A stretch of DNA of 14,507 nt. It comes from Spirochaetales bacterium (lineage in GTDB: Bacteria; Spirochaetota; Spirochaetia; B11-G9). A model generated the notes under the pieces. It worked only from the letters and a program-made list of their open reading frames with translations, had not been told where the DNA came from and made no database searches. A program made the translations under genes and the position numbers. The stretch is from contig JALTGJ010000052.1 of NCBI GenBank assembly GCA_027077185.1, positions 1 to 14,507 of the forward strand, read 5' to 3'. Positions 1 through 7,943 of the stretch are shown here, piece by piece (the first letter of the stretch is position 1; each line of letters opens with the position of its first letter).

Positions 1-1
1 T

Positions 2-3000
2 GACCTGAAACAGGTTACAGACATGGTAACCTACTTTGAATCATCCGTTGAAAAAGTAAAAGAAGGGCATGAATATATATTGGGTATTGATGGGGGATCA
101 ACTACTACAAAGGTATGTCTAATTGATATGGAAACGGATAAAATTGCAGCAACCCATTATGGAAGAACTCATGGAGACCCTATTCAGTCTCTAAAAACCT
201 GCCTGATTGAAGTAAAAAAGAAAATAAAAGAAGATATTGGAGATGGAGAAATTAAAATATCTTTGGCTTCTACAACTGGTTCTTCCAGAGAGATCCTTGG
301 TGTTTTTATAGAAAGTCCCGGAGTTTACAATGAAATAATTGCACATTCTGTTGGAACTACCTACTTTGATGAAGATGTAGATACCATCTTCGAAATTGGG
401 GGACAGGATGCAAAGTATGTTCTCTTAAAAAATAAGGTTCCAATCGACTATGCAATGAATGAAGCTTGTTCTGCAGGAACAGGATCCTTTCTGGAGGAAT
501 CGGCTCATGGTGATCTAAATATTGAGCATGCCTTTGAAATAGCAGAAATTGCTCTTTCTACAGATACTGCTCTTAAGTTCGGCGAACATTGCTCGGCATT
601 TATAAATTCTGATATTAGAAAGGCTATTCAACAGGGAGCCAGCAGAGAAAGTATTACAGGTGGGATTGTAACCTCTATTGTATCCAATTACCTGAACAGA
701 GTTGTAGGGAACAGAACTCTGGGTAAGAAAATATTCCTTCAGGGTGGAGTTGCAAAAAATAAGGCTGTTCCACTTGCTTTTGCACTTCTTCTTGACAAAA
801 AAATACTGGTACCCCCATCCCCTGAACTTATGGGTGCATTTGGAGTTGGTCTCCTTGCAAAGGATAAACTCAAAGAAGGATTACTCGAAAAATCGAATTT
901 TGATCTTGATGCACTTATAAATCAGGAAATAATTTACGAGAAGGTATTTACATGTAAATCATGTGAAAATTTCTGTCCTATTCAAATTTTAAATGTAAAT
1001 AACAATAAATATATGTTTGGTGGAAGGTGCAGTAAATACACAAATACAAAAAACAAACCCGATCCTTCGGTTAAAATTTTTGACTATGTTCAAAAAAGAT
1101 CTGATTTATTATTTGTTGAATGTGCTCCGAATAAAGAGGACTTTGTCCCGAAGTATGACTTTACAGTGGGTGTTCCCCGGGCATTTTCTGTTCATACAAT
1201 GTACCCTCTGTATTCCTGGTTTTTCCATAGCCTCGGAATAAAGACAGTAATGTCAGACAAGATAGCTCATGAAGGCGTTGCCAGAGTAGAGAGTTCTTAC
1301 TGTTTCCCTGCAGAAATTGCCCATGGTGCAGTTCAGGACATCTGGGATAAGGGATGTGATTATATTTTTGTACCCCATTTTAGAGATATGGAAAGTTATG
1401 AAGATGATGTACATGCTAATTTCTGTCCTATAACACAATCACTGCCATATTATATTAAGAAAGCCTTCCCTGACATTCCGGAAGATAGATTTCTTGCTCT
1501 TATTGTTTCGTTTAAGTTTGGTAAAGCTAAAGCAATGGAGTTTTTTATAGAAATGGGTGCACAGATGGGCATTCCAGCTGCCGAAATAGAATATGCATTT
1601 AACATTGCTTTTGATAAGCAAAATGAATACTTTAGAAAAGCTGCAGATATGGGAAGAGCAGCTCTTGAAGAAGCAAAAAAAGCTGAAAGACCGGTAATTG
1701 CTTTACTTGGCCGGCCCTACAATGCATTTACAAGAGAAGCAAATATGGGTATTCCCCGTAAATTTACCAGCAGAGGTTATTCTGTTATCCCCTACGATAT
1801 TCTCCCTTTTGAAGGAAATGAAATATTCGAAAATATGTATTGGTACTATGGCCAGCAGGACATGAAAGCAGCAACATTACTTAAAGATGAACCCAATATC
1901 TATGTTACATGGATAACAAATTTTTCATGCGCCCCGGACTCCTTTATGCTTCACTATCTTAAATGGATTATGGGGGTCAAACCATTTTTGGTTCTGGAAT
2001 TTGATTCTCACTCTGCAGATGCAGGAATTGATACAAGGGTTGAGGCCTTTTTGGATATTATTCAGGGATACCAATCCAAGAAAGATGAACTAAATGAAAA
2101 AAGATACGATAATGGTTTAAAATTTGTAAATAATGGCGATGATGAAATACATATTTACGATTCAATAAATGATAAAAAAATAAAAGTAAGGAATAATCCC
2201 AGAATAAAAATGCTTCTTTCCAATATGGGAGATTTATCAGCCCAGATGATGGCTGCCTCCATTCAGGCAATGGGCTATAAAGCCGAAGCCCTTCCCATGG
2301 CAGATAGGGAAACACTGCATATTGCCCGAAGTCATGCATCAGGAAAAGAATGTGTACCTTCCCATCTTGTACTTGGAAGCGCATTAAAATATTTTACTTC
2401 AGAAAAATACAGAAAGGATGAAATTTATCTTCTGTTTGTTCCAATTACAACAGGTCCCTGCAGAACCGGACAATACTTTGTTTTTTATGAAAATCTGTTT
2501 AGGGATTTAGGTCTTGAAAATGTAGTTGTTTTTACACTGAGTGCAGACAATTCTTACACAGAACTGGGGCCGGGATTTTCGAAAACCCTCTGGAGAAGTG
2601 CTGTTATAGCGGACTATATGAAGGATATTCAAAATTCACTAAGAGCATGTGCTCTGGATCCTGAGTCTGCCTTAAAAGAATACAAGGTTCTATGGCAGGA
2701 ACTAATTGGAGAAGCTAAAACAGGGTTTAAGAACGCCGGTCCTGTATTAAAAAGAATTGCAAAGGGAATAAGTAAAATACCCCTCAAACAGAAAATGATT
2801 GACACACCTAAAATTCTTATTGTAGGTGAAATTTATGTTAGAAGAGATGACTTTGCAGTAGATGATCTTGTTGATCTTTTTAGTAAAAAGGGAATTATAG
2901 CCAAGGTTTCCGGTATTGGAGAATGGATACACTATCTTGATTTTGTCAGGAAGTATGATCTTACAAAACGTCTAAAACTGCTGCCATGGTGGAAAAGACC

Positions 3001-3502
3001 TTTTTCCAAAGAACAAAGACAATTACTTATTCTAAAAATTGAAAAGGCCTGGAAACATAATGTGGAAAAGATGGTAAAGGGTGCATTAAAGGAAGCAATG
3101 CTGATACCTGAAACACCACATGATATGGATATTATTATGAATAATACAAAAAACCATTTTGTTAATCATGAGCTTAATTCAGAGATTGCAGTATCTACAG
3201 GAGTAGCAGCAACAGCAATGGAACATGGTTATTCAGGTATTGTAAACATAGCCCCTTTTGCATGTCTGATTGGCCGTGTTATCGAAGGGCTGTACACTCC
3301 ATGGGCAAGGGATAGAAACTACCCAATTATTTCTGTTGAGATTGATGGGAATCAGCTTCCGCCTAATCTTATAAGTAAGCTTAATATCTTTATGGTGAAT
3401 GTACTAAGGTTTAGAGACAATCCTAATATTGCATCTTTAATTGATGATCTGGATACGGAGCCCCTAACAGAAAAAGAAACAATAGCGGAAAAAATTAGAT
3501 AA
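2..3502 (+). CDS. 2-hydroxyacyl-CoA dehydratase activase, large fused form (5' end outside window)
   Basis: ATP-driven activator of the 2-hydroxyglutaryl-CoA dehydratase type (BcrA/BadF/HgdC family). Family members pass one electron, with ATP hydrolysis, from a [4Fe-4S] cluster to a radical dehydratase or reductase in the cytoplasm. The reading frame is open back to base 2, and the first Met (23) precedes only a short lead-in. Large family members carry two ATPase domains, so I infer that the first lies upstream and the gene is truncated by the window edge. Numbering from Met 23: ASKHA phosphate loop GIDGGSTTTK at 21-30, IGGQDAKY, and cluster-ligand candidates C149 (ACSAGTG) and C190 (FGEHCSAF), matching the two HgdC cysteines. 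A Cys-rich linker follows (C311, C314, C318, C336), then a DUF2229-like region from about 380 and an HgdB-like C-terminal half with C777 (GKECVPS) and C813 (TGPCRTG). No separate dehydratase subunits are visible. The substrate is unknown. Confidence 0.88.
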   Translation, partial: DLKQVTDMVTYFESSVEKVKEGHEYILGIDGGSTTTKVCLIDMETDKIAATHYGRTHGDPIQSLKTCLIEVKKKIKEDIGDGEIKISLASTTGSSREILGVFIESPGVYNEIIAHSVGTTYFDEDVDTIFEIGGQDAKYVLLKNKVPIDYAMNEACSAGTGSFLEESAHGDLNIEHAFEIAEIALSTDTALKFGEHCSAFINSDIRKAIQQGASRESITGGIVTSIVSNYLNRVVGNRTLGKKIFLQGGVAKNKAVPLAFALLLDKKILVPPSPELMGAFGVGLLAKDKLKEGLLEKSNFDLDALINQEIIYEKVFTCKSCENFCPIQILNVNNNKYMFGGRCSKYTNTKNKPDPSVKIFDYVQKRSDLLFVECAPNKEDFVPKYDFTVGVPRAFSVHTMYPLYSWFFHSLGIKTVMSDKIAHEGVARVESSYCFPAEIAHGAVQDIWDKGCDYIFVPHFRDMESYEDDVHANFCPITQSLPYYIKKAFPDIPEDRFLALIVSFKFGKAKAMEFFIEMGAQMGIPAAEIEYAFNIAFDKQNEYFRKAADMGRAALEEAKKAERPVIALLGRPYNAFTREANMGIPRKFTSRGYSVIPYDILPFEGNEIFENMYWYYGQQDMKAATLLKDEPNIYVTWITNFSCAPDSFMLHYLKWIMGVKPFLVLEFDSHSADAGIDTRVEAFLDIIQGYQSKKDELNEKRYDNGLKFVNNGDDEIHIYDSINDKKIKVRNNPRIKMLLSNMGDLSAQMMAASIQAMGYKAEALPMADRETLHIARSHASGKECVPSHLVLGSALKYFTSEKYRKDEIYLLFVPITTGPCRTGQYFVFYENLFRDLGLENVVVFTLSADNSYTELGPGFSKTLWRSAVIADYMKDIQNSLRACALDPESALKEYKVLWQELIGEAKTGFKNAGPVLKRIAKGISKIPLKQKMIDTPKILIVGEIYVRRDDFAVDDLVDLFSKKGIIAKVSGIGEWIHYLDFVRKYDLTKRLKLLPWWKRPFSKEQRQLLILKIEKAWKHNVEKMVKGALKEAMLIPETPHDMDIIMNNTKNHFVNHELNSEIAVSTGVAATAMEHGYSGIVNIAPFACLIGRVIEGLYTPWARDRNYPIISVEIDGNQLPPNLISKLNIFMVNVLRFRDNPNIASLIDDLDTEPLTEKETIAEKIR

Positions 3503-3519
3503 AAAAACCAGATCATTGT

Positions 3520-3557
3520 AGAGAGAACCATGATTAACCTGGTTCTCTCTATTTTTT
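3520..3557 (+). terminator. Intrinsic terminator of the activase gene
   Basis: A perfect 11-bp inverted repeat, AGAGAGAACCA (3520-3530) and TGGTTCTCTCT (3540-3550), with a 9-nt loop is followed at once by ATTTTTTC. It starts 17 bp after the activase stop. The right arm overlaps the TAG stop of the convergent kinase gene. On the minus strand the hairpin lacks an adjacent U-run, so it is a good terminator only for plus-strand transcription. Confidence 0.9.
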
Positions 3558-5132
3558 CTTAAAATACAATGGCAGAATAATCTCAAAACAAACACCCTGA
3601 TCTGTATTTTTTGCTTTAATTCTCCCACTGTAACTTTTGATAATTGTACGAGCTATGGATAAACCAAGACCATTATGTTTTCCCTGATTCTTGTCCCTAT
3701 TTGAATAGAATCTATTAAATATTTTTTTTAAATCACTGTCCGTAATATGTTTACCTGTATTTGATATACTAATAACAAGCTCATTGCTATCTTTAATACT
3801 TTCCAGTATAATTTCGACAGGGCTGCCTTCAAGTCCAAAAGAATTTGCATTTTCCATAATATTAATAAAAACTCTGCCCAGTTTATTTTCTGTTCCAATT
3901 ACATTTATATTGCCAGAAATACTGTCAAAATGCCATACTCGTGATGGATATTTAACCTTAAAGCCACTTATAAGGTTATCAAGTAGAGTCTTTATATCCA
4001 CAGGGTCTTTAAGCTCTTCCTCAAGATCCTTATCAATAAGTGATAATTCTCTTATTCCATCCAATAAAAGTTCCATTCTAACGGTATTTTGAGCTATAAG
4101 GCGAATAAACCTGTGCCTCTGGTCTGCTGTGGCATCCTGCATCATCTCGGATGCAGTACGCAATACAGACAGAGGATTTTTAAACTCATGACTAAAATCT
4201 TCTATAAAAGTTGCTGTATAGCGTATGTGTCTGTCCAGTCTGATAGTAAGTTCATCCAGTGACAATGATAATTCACCTATTTCATCCATCAATTTTAGTG
4301 GGGTAAAAGAACCTACTAAACGCCCTCTTCCTGTACGAATTTTTTCTGCATCATTTCTAAGACGTTTAATCCTCGAAGAAATTGATAATGATAGCAAAAG
4401 GCTAATTACCAGAGCTACAAGCAAAGATAATAAAAATATTTTAAGAAGAACTATTCGGATCTCATAAAGATTTTGAAGTATTCTATAACTGGACTGGCTG
4501 CAGAGAACTGTAGCAATAACATTTTTGCCATCCATCACAGGAATTGCAATATAGAGCCTTACAGATCTTAAACCGTCAGAGGATATTCTTGTAACAGCTC
4601 CATAACGGCCATCCAATGCTGCTTTAACCTCTATTCCATTGAAAGGTAAATAGGATTTATAAAAACTTTCACCTGCAACAGGAACAGGAGGCTTAAATAT
4701 TTTACGATATATTCTTACAGGCCATATGGCTGATCTATATAGAAAAGACTCTCTATTAATTTTTGTCCTAATAGCAGGCTCTGAATATAACAATTCTGTA
4801 GACTGTATTTCGGTTTGAAATACAGTACTTGAATCGGCAAGAAGCATTCCATTTTCGTCTAAAATACGAAGCCTTGCTTCGGTACGCCTATTTAAATTTA
4901 TTAGAATCCTCTTTGCCTTTCCTATATCCAGATTGCCTGAATTACTTAATGCAGCAGACAAAAGCCTCCCCTGCTGAACCATTGATTTTTCCTGGGATTC
5001 CAATAGCTGCTTTTCATATGTATCAAGATAAAGAATAGATGCTACTGGAAGAAAAACAAGGATAATATTAAACAACATTAACCGGAAAGAGATACTATGA
5101 AGGAATTTCCCTATACCTGTATCCAAGGCCAT
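3549..5132 (-). CDS. creC: CreC-like sensor histidine kinase
   Basis: Membrane histidine kinase that should phosphorylate the adjacent CreB-like regulator. Numbering from the ATG at 5132 (527 aa): TM1 about 17-36, a periplasmic sensor region of about 190 residues, TM2 about 226-249 (IFLLSLLVALVISLLLSL), HAMP about 251-297, HisKA with H315 in SHEFKNPLS, N-box N428 (IMENANSF), a G1-like box reading SNTGKHI, F-box IFNRFYSN, and G2 GLGLSIA about 488-494. The catalytic boxes look functional; the usual G1 Asp is Asn, as in a number of kinases. The start is uncertain. An ATG at 5162 and a TTG at 5174 are in frame but lengthen the overlap with the upstream regulator from 38 bp to 68 or 80 bp, and none has a convincing Shine-Dalgarno. 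Translational coupling is likely. The creC name rests on the H-box (compare HEMKSPLAAIRGAAE in E. coli CreC), the CreB-like partner and the neighbouring creD. A ChvG-like kinase is the main alternative. Confidence 0.85.
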   Translation of the reverse strand: MALDTGIGKFLHSISFRLMLFNIILVFLPVASILYLDTYEKQLLESQEKSMVQQGRLLSAALSNSGNLDIGKAKRILINLNRRTEARLRILDENGMLLADSSTVFQTEIQSTELLYSEPAIRTKINRESFLYRSAIWPVRIYRKIFKPPVPVAGESFYKSYLPFNGIEVKAALDGRYGAVTRISSDGLRSVRLYIAIPVMDGKNVIATVLCSQSSYRILQNLYEIRIVLLKIFLLSLLVALVISLLLSLSISSRIKRLRNDAEKIRTGRGRLVGSFTPLKLMDEIGELSLSLDELTIRLDRHIRYTATFIEDFSHEFKNPLSVLRTASEMMQDATADQRHRFIRLIAQNTVRMELLLDGIRELSLIDKDLEEELKDPVDIKTLLDNLISGFKVKYPSRVWHFDSISGNINVIGTENKLGRVFINIMENANSFGLEGSPVEIILESIKDSNELVISISNTGKHITDSDLKKIFNRFYSNRDKNQGKHNGLGLSIARTIIKSYSGRIKAKNTDQGVCFEIILPLYFKKK

Positions 5133-5790
5133 AAACAGTTTCGATTTCTTCAAAGTTTTCATCCAGTATTTCAATTTTTTTTCTAAGTCGCTTTATATGT
5201 GTATCAATTGTTCTTTCAGATACATAAGTTCCATTGGGATAAATATGGTTAATAAGAGTATCTCTGGTTCTCACAATTCCCGGTGATTCTGCCATAAATC
5301 GTAAAAGATTGAACTCGGTAACGGTAAGCTCCAATCTTAACTTCTTCCAATAAGCCAAAAACTTATCAACATCAAGACTAAGGTTCCCCTGAGTTATAAA
5401 TACCCCTGTTATATTTTCTATATTTCTTGCAGAACTTCGTCTAAATAAAACTTTTATCTTAACCAACATTTCTCTTAGGGAAAAGGGTTTGCACATATAG
5501 TCATCGCCGCCTAATTCAAGACCAAGAATTCTATCAATTTCCTCATCCCTGGAAGAAAGAAAGAGAATTGGGAGAGTTTCTGATTTATTTCTTATTTTTC
5601 TGCAAAGTTCAAGACCATCCATTTCCGGCATGGAAACATCCAGAAGAACCATATCAGGTAGTTTATTTTGAAAATCAATCCATGCTGAAAGTCCATTCCC
5701 ATATTCAGAAATAGTATAGCCCTCCTTCTTCAGTGCAAAAACAATTGTTTCTCTTAGATCGGGTTCATCATCTACTACAGCAATATGCAT
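5095..5790 (-). CDS. creB: CreB-like response regulator (OmpR/PhoB family)
   Basis: Cytoplasmic DNA-binding response regulator of 231 aa. The receiver domain has the acidic pair D7/D8, phospho-acceptor D51 (LLDVSMPEMDG), S79 in the Thr/Ser switch position, and K101 (DDYMCKPF). The winged-helix effector domain spans about 128-228, with recognition-helix region SERTIDTHIKRLRKKI and wing ETVYGLGYRYR. The segment LPILFLSSRDEEIDRILGLE closely resembles E. coli CreB (LPVLFLTARSEEVDRLLGLE), and a ChvI-like relationship is also visible. It is the first gene of a two-gene operon with the kinase, whose start lies inside its 3' end. The ATG at 5790 gives the canonical MHIAVVDDE start. There is no Shine-Dalgarno next to it, and the candidate promoter places transcription initiation almost at the ATG, so the mRNA may be leaderless. 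The likely target is the divergent creD and perhaps its own promoter. Confidence 0.88.
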   Translation of the reverse strand: MHIAVVDDEPDLRETIVFALKKEGYTISEYGNGLSAWIDFQNKLPDMVLLDVSMPEMDGLELCRKIRNKSETLPILFLSSRDEEIDRILGLELGGDDYMCKPFSLREMLVKIKVLFRRSSARNIENITGVFITQGNLSLDVDKFLAYWKKLRLELTVTEFNLLRFMAESPGIVRTRDTLINHIYPNGTYVSERTIDTHIKRLRKKIEILDENFEEIETVYGLGYRYREIPS

Positions 5791-5796
5791 AAAAAT

Positions 5797-5825
5797 AAAA
5801 TATCACGTCCATCGCATTATTTCAA
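5797..5825 (-). promoter_or_regulatory. Candidate promoter of the creB-creC operon
   Basis: On the minus strand, -35 TTGAAA (5820-5825) and -10 TATTTT (5797-5802) are separated by exactly 17 bp. Only 6 nt lie between the -10 and the ATG at 5790, so the predicted start point is at or next to the start codon. The hexamers match consensus at 5/6 and 4/6 positions. Confidence 0.45.
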
Positions 5826-5842
5826 ATGGATTCTAAGAAAAG

Positions 5843-5858
5843 GTCACAACATTGCCAC
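5843..5858 (+). promoter_or_regulatory. Cre-tag-like direct repeat in the creB/creD divergent region
   Basis: GTCAC-N6-GCCAC gives two 5-mers at an 11-bp period. The extended units CACAA (5845-5849 and 5856-5860) are exact copies. E. coli CreB is known to bind TTCAC-N6-TTCAC, which has the same spacing, and 11-bp tandem half-sites are the normal format for OmpR/PhoB regulators. The site lies upstream of both the candidate creB promoter and creD. A possible creD -10 (TATTAT, 5880-5885) lies 21 bp downstream. It is short and only partly matches the E. coli consensus. Confidence 0.45.
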
Positions 5859-5925
5859 AATTCTGTTTTTAAATTTCCATATTATCCGGATAGCTTAGAG
5901 CTTATATAATTAATTGGAGGATTAA

Positions 5926-7251
5926 ATGGGTAAAGATTTAGGAAATAGATTTAAAAACTGGACAGGATCAATTGTATTTAAAGGAATTGTTACATTTTTC
6001 CTGGGACTGTTGATACTAATTCCAGTTGGACAGATTAAGTCAGTACTGGATGAAAGAGAAAACAGGAAGATCTGGGTTGAACAGGAGGTCATAAACAAAT
6101 GGGGGGGGGCACAGTATATTGCAGGACCTGTACTGGTTGTTCCCGTAATTGAGCACTACACAGAGCTTATTAATGATAAAAAAGAATTAATGTTGCGGCG
6201 ACATAAAATATACATACTCCCGGAGATACTAAAGATTGACGGGGATTTACAATCAGAAATCCGGAAAAAAGGGATTTACAATATTGAACTGTATAACGGA
6301 TCTTTTGATATAAAAGGCTCCTTTAAGTTATCTAAAACTACTGCTTTACCTTTTTCAGATCCTGAAATATTATGGGATGAAGCAGAGTTAATAATTGGAC
6401 TTGGTGATGTGAAGGGTCTTAGTGGAAGAGTAGATCTACTTTGGGGAAATACCAGTTATGATTTTGAAGGTGGCTGCGGAAAATCAGAGTTGTTTCATTC
6501 GGGAATACATACAAGCATAAATATTGACCAAAAGACCACTTACTCTTTTCAGATTGGGATAGAACTTAGGGGAGGAGAATCTATATCATTCCTGCCTATG
6601 GGAAAGGAAACAATTGTAAATATCATTTCAAATTGGCCCAACCCCAACTTTCAGGGAGCATTCCTTCCGGAAACTCATAGTTTAAATGATACAAATTTTT
6701 CAGCAGAATGGAATATACATGCTCTGGCAAGAAATTTTCCACAAATTTGGATAGATAATGAAATAGATTCTTACGTTCTCCAGGAAGGAAGCTTTGGTGT
6801 AAACTTGATAGACCCCATAGATAGTTATTTTAAAAACCATAGGGCAATAAAATATAGATTGATGTTTATTTTTATACCGTTTATTGCACTATTCCTCTTC
6901 GAAATTTTTACAAAAACAAAAGTGCATCCCTTCCAGTACATTCTTGTTGGGTTTGCAATATCTATATTTTTTTTATTACTATTATCTATTTCAGAACACA
7001 TAAGCTTCAGTGCTTCATATTTTATATCAGCCGGAGCCTCCAGTCTCCTGGTCTCTGCTTATACAGGTTCGGTCTTTAGTAGTAAAATAAAAGGATTAAT
7101 TATGGCAGGATTAAATATCGTTTTATATATCTATCTTTACATGTCCCTGGGATCAGAAGACTATGCCCTTCTTATAGGTTCTCTGGGTCTGTTTGTAATT
7201 CTTGCATTAACAATGGTAATAACAAGGAAACTGAACTGGTATAAACAATAA
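5926..7251 (+). CDS. creD: CreD family inner-membrane protein
   Basis: Member of the CreD (PF06123) family, 441 aa against about 450 usual. It is an inner-membrane protein linked in E. coli to the CreBC regulon, colicin tolerance and envelope integrity; its biochemical activity is unknown. It has an N-terminal TM about 18-38, conserved WGGAQ (59-63) and GPVLVVPV, a large extracytoplasmic domain about 65-305, then about five TM segments from 309 to 436. The C-terminal block VHPFQYILVGFAISIFFLLL followed by SISEHISFSASY, and the ending RKLNWY, are strong family signatures. The ATG has a clear GGAGG at 5916-5920, 5 nt upstream. It is divergent from the CreB/CreC-like pair rather than co-directional with it as in E. 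coli. Codons 59-62 (TGG GGG GGG GCA) form a 9-G run early in the gene. The stop lies 7 bp from the convergent Lrp-type gene, leaving no room for an own terminator. Confidence 0.93.
   Translation: MGKDLGNRFKNWTGSIVFKGIVTFFLGLLILIPVGQIKSVLDERENRKIWVEQEVINKWGGAQYIAGPVLVVPVIEHYTELINDKKELMLRRHKIYILPEILKIDGDLQSEIRKKGIYNIELYNGSFDIKGSFKLSKTTALPFSDPEILWDEAELIIGLGDVKGLSGRVDLLWGNTSYDFEGGCGKSELFHSGIHTSINIDQKTTYSFQIGIELRGGESISFLPMGKETIVNIISNWPNPNFQGAFLPETHSLNDTNFSAEWNIHALARNFPQIWIDNEIDSYVLQEGSFGVNLIDPIDSYFKNHRAIKYRLMFIFIPFIALFLFEIFTKTKVHPFQYILVGFAISIFFLLLLSISEHISFSASYFISAGASSLLVSAYTGSVFSSKIKGLIMAGLNIVLYIYLYMSLGSEDYALLIGSLGLFVILALTMVITRKLNWYKQ
6101..6109 (+). repeat. Poly-G tract (G9) inside creD
   Basis: Nine consecutive G residues encode the end of W59, G60, G61 and the start of A62 of CreD. 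With nine Gs the frame is open over the full length; gain or loss of one base would truncate the protein near its N-terminus. The peptide WGGAQ is conserved in the family, but both glycines use GGG although GGA and GGT are common elsewhere in this gene. Confidence 0.9.
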
Positions 7252-7258
7252 TTGCCTG

Positions 7259-7708
7259 TTAAATGATATATGGAATTTTTAAGTTTACACTTTTATAAAC
7301 TACAAAAGTTTCAAAATCCTTTATCTGGTCTACCTGGGAAAGCTCATCGTCGAGGAATTCAGGTAGGCCAAACCCCTGCTCATCACTTAATAAAACATAT
7401 ATAAAACAGTCGTACCGGCCATTGGTTATTGAAACAGAAACAACACCTTTTAAACGGCTTAGTTCCTCTGCTTTTGCTTTTAATTCGACAGTATCAAGCT
7501 TAAGAGCAACAATTATAACCTGATGGCCATGAAGTGCCCCCGGATCTATCAAGCCGCTTATTTTTAGAACATTTTCTGATATAAGTTTATTAACCCTGGA
7601 TCTGACAGTATTTTCTGTTAGAGAAAGTTCCTCTGCCATATTACTGTATGATTTTCGCCCTTCACGTAATAACTTTATCAATGCTAAATTGGTATCATCA
7701 ATCTTCAT
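7259..7708 (-). CDS. Lrp/AsnC family transcriptional regulator
   Basis: Small regulator of 149 aa, close to the usual 150-160 for the family. The N-terminal helix-turn-helix spans about 3-50 (MKIDDTNLALIKLLREGRKS, then LTENTVRSRVNKLISENVL). A C-terminal RAM/AsnC ligand-binding domain spans about 62-140 (HQVIIVALKLD, VVSVSITNGRYDCFIYVLLS). Family members form octameric discs, bind DNA and often sense amino acids; the ligand here is not evident. I start at the ATG at 7708 rather than the in-frame GTG at 7720 because the family begins close to LDxxDxxIL and the GTG lies within the GGAG that serves as ribosome binding site about 11 nt upstream of the ATG. It is convergent with creD. A candidate promoter and a palindrome next to the start point suggest autoregulation. 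No adjacent amino-acid metabolism gene reveals its target. Confidence 0.9.
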   Translation of the reverse strand: MKIDDTNLALIKLLREGRKSYSNMAEELSLTENTVRSRVNKLISENVLKISGLIDPGALHGHQVIIVALKLDTVELKAKAEELSRLKGVVSVSITNGRYDCFIYVLLSDEQGFGLPEFLDDELSQVDQIKDFETFVVYKSVNLKIPYII

Positions 7709-7727
7709 TAATATAAACACTCCAAAA

Positions 7728-7738
7728 AATACTGTATT
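7728..7738. promoter_or_regulatory. Palindromic candidate operator of the Lrp-type gene
   Basis: AATAC-T-GTATT is a perfect 5-1-5 inverted repeat just downstream of the predicted transcription start (about 7740) and upstream of the ribosome binding site. A bound regulator there would block initiation, which fits the autorepression common in this family. The site is short and AT-rich, so chance is possible. Confidence 0.35.
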
Positions 7739-7746
7739 CTGTAAAG

Positions 7747-7775
7747 AGCCTATCCCTTTCTTATCTATTTGTCAA
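7747..7775 (-). promoter_or_regulatory. Promoter of the Lrp/AsnC-type gene
   Basis: On the minus strand a perfect -35 TTGACA (7770-7775) is followed after 17 bp by TAGGCT (7747-7752), which keeps the three most important -10 bases (T, A, final T). The predicted start near 7740 gives a leader of about 32 nt. The rest of the 7709-7943 intergenic stretch is AT-rich with no coding signal or clear terminator. Confidence 0.55.
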
Positions 7776-7943
7776 ATATTTATTCATTAATAGGTGATTT
7801 CGTTAATTTTCTTGATTCAAATAACATACTTATTCTTTAGGGAATGTTCCTAACAAAACTTCCTTGAAATATTCAATTTGCGGAATAAAATCTGAACCAG
7901 AATAAAAAATCCACACCATTAACATGATTATTTCAATCTTAAT

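Noticed and set aside
2058..2384. 108-codon open frame on the minus strand inside the activase gene
   Set aside because: Antisense shadow of a strongly supported coding region with no family-like features.
3784..4467. Plus-strand open frames inside the kinase gene
   Set aside because: Ser/Leu-rich antisense shadows of a complete histidine kinase.
5905..5910. Perfect TATAAT just upstream of creD
   Set aside because: A start 7 nt downstream would fall inside the Shine-Dalgarno (5916-5920), leaving no usable ribosome binding site, so it is unlikely to be the creD -10.
7864..7876. TTGAA-ATA-TTCAA palindrome between the Lrp-type and FecR-like genes
   Set aside because: Short and made mostly of A and T in an AT-rich spacer, about 150 bp from the nearest start; no supporting context.
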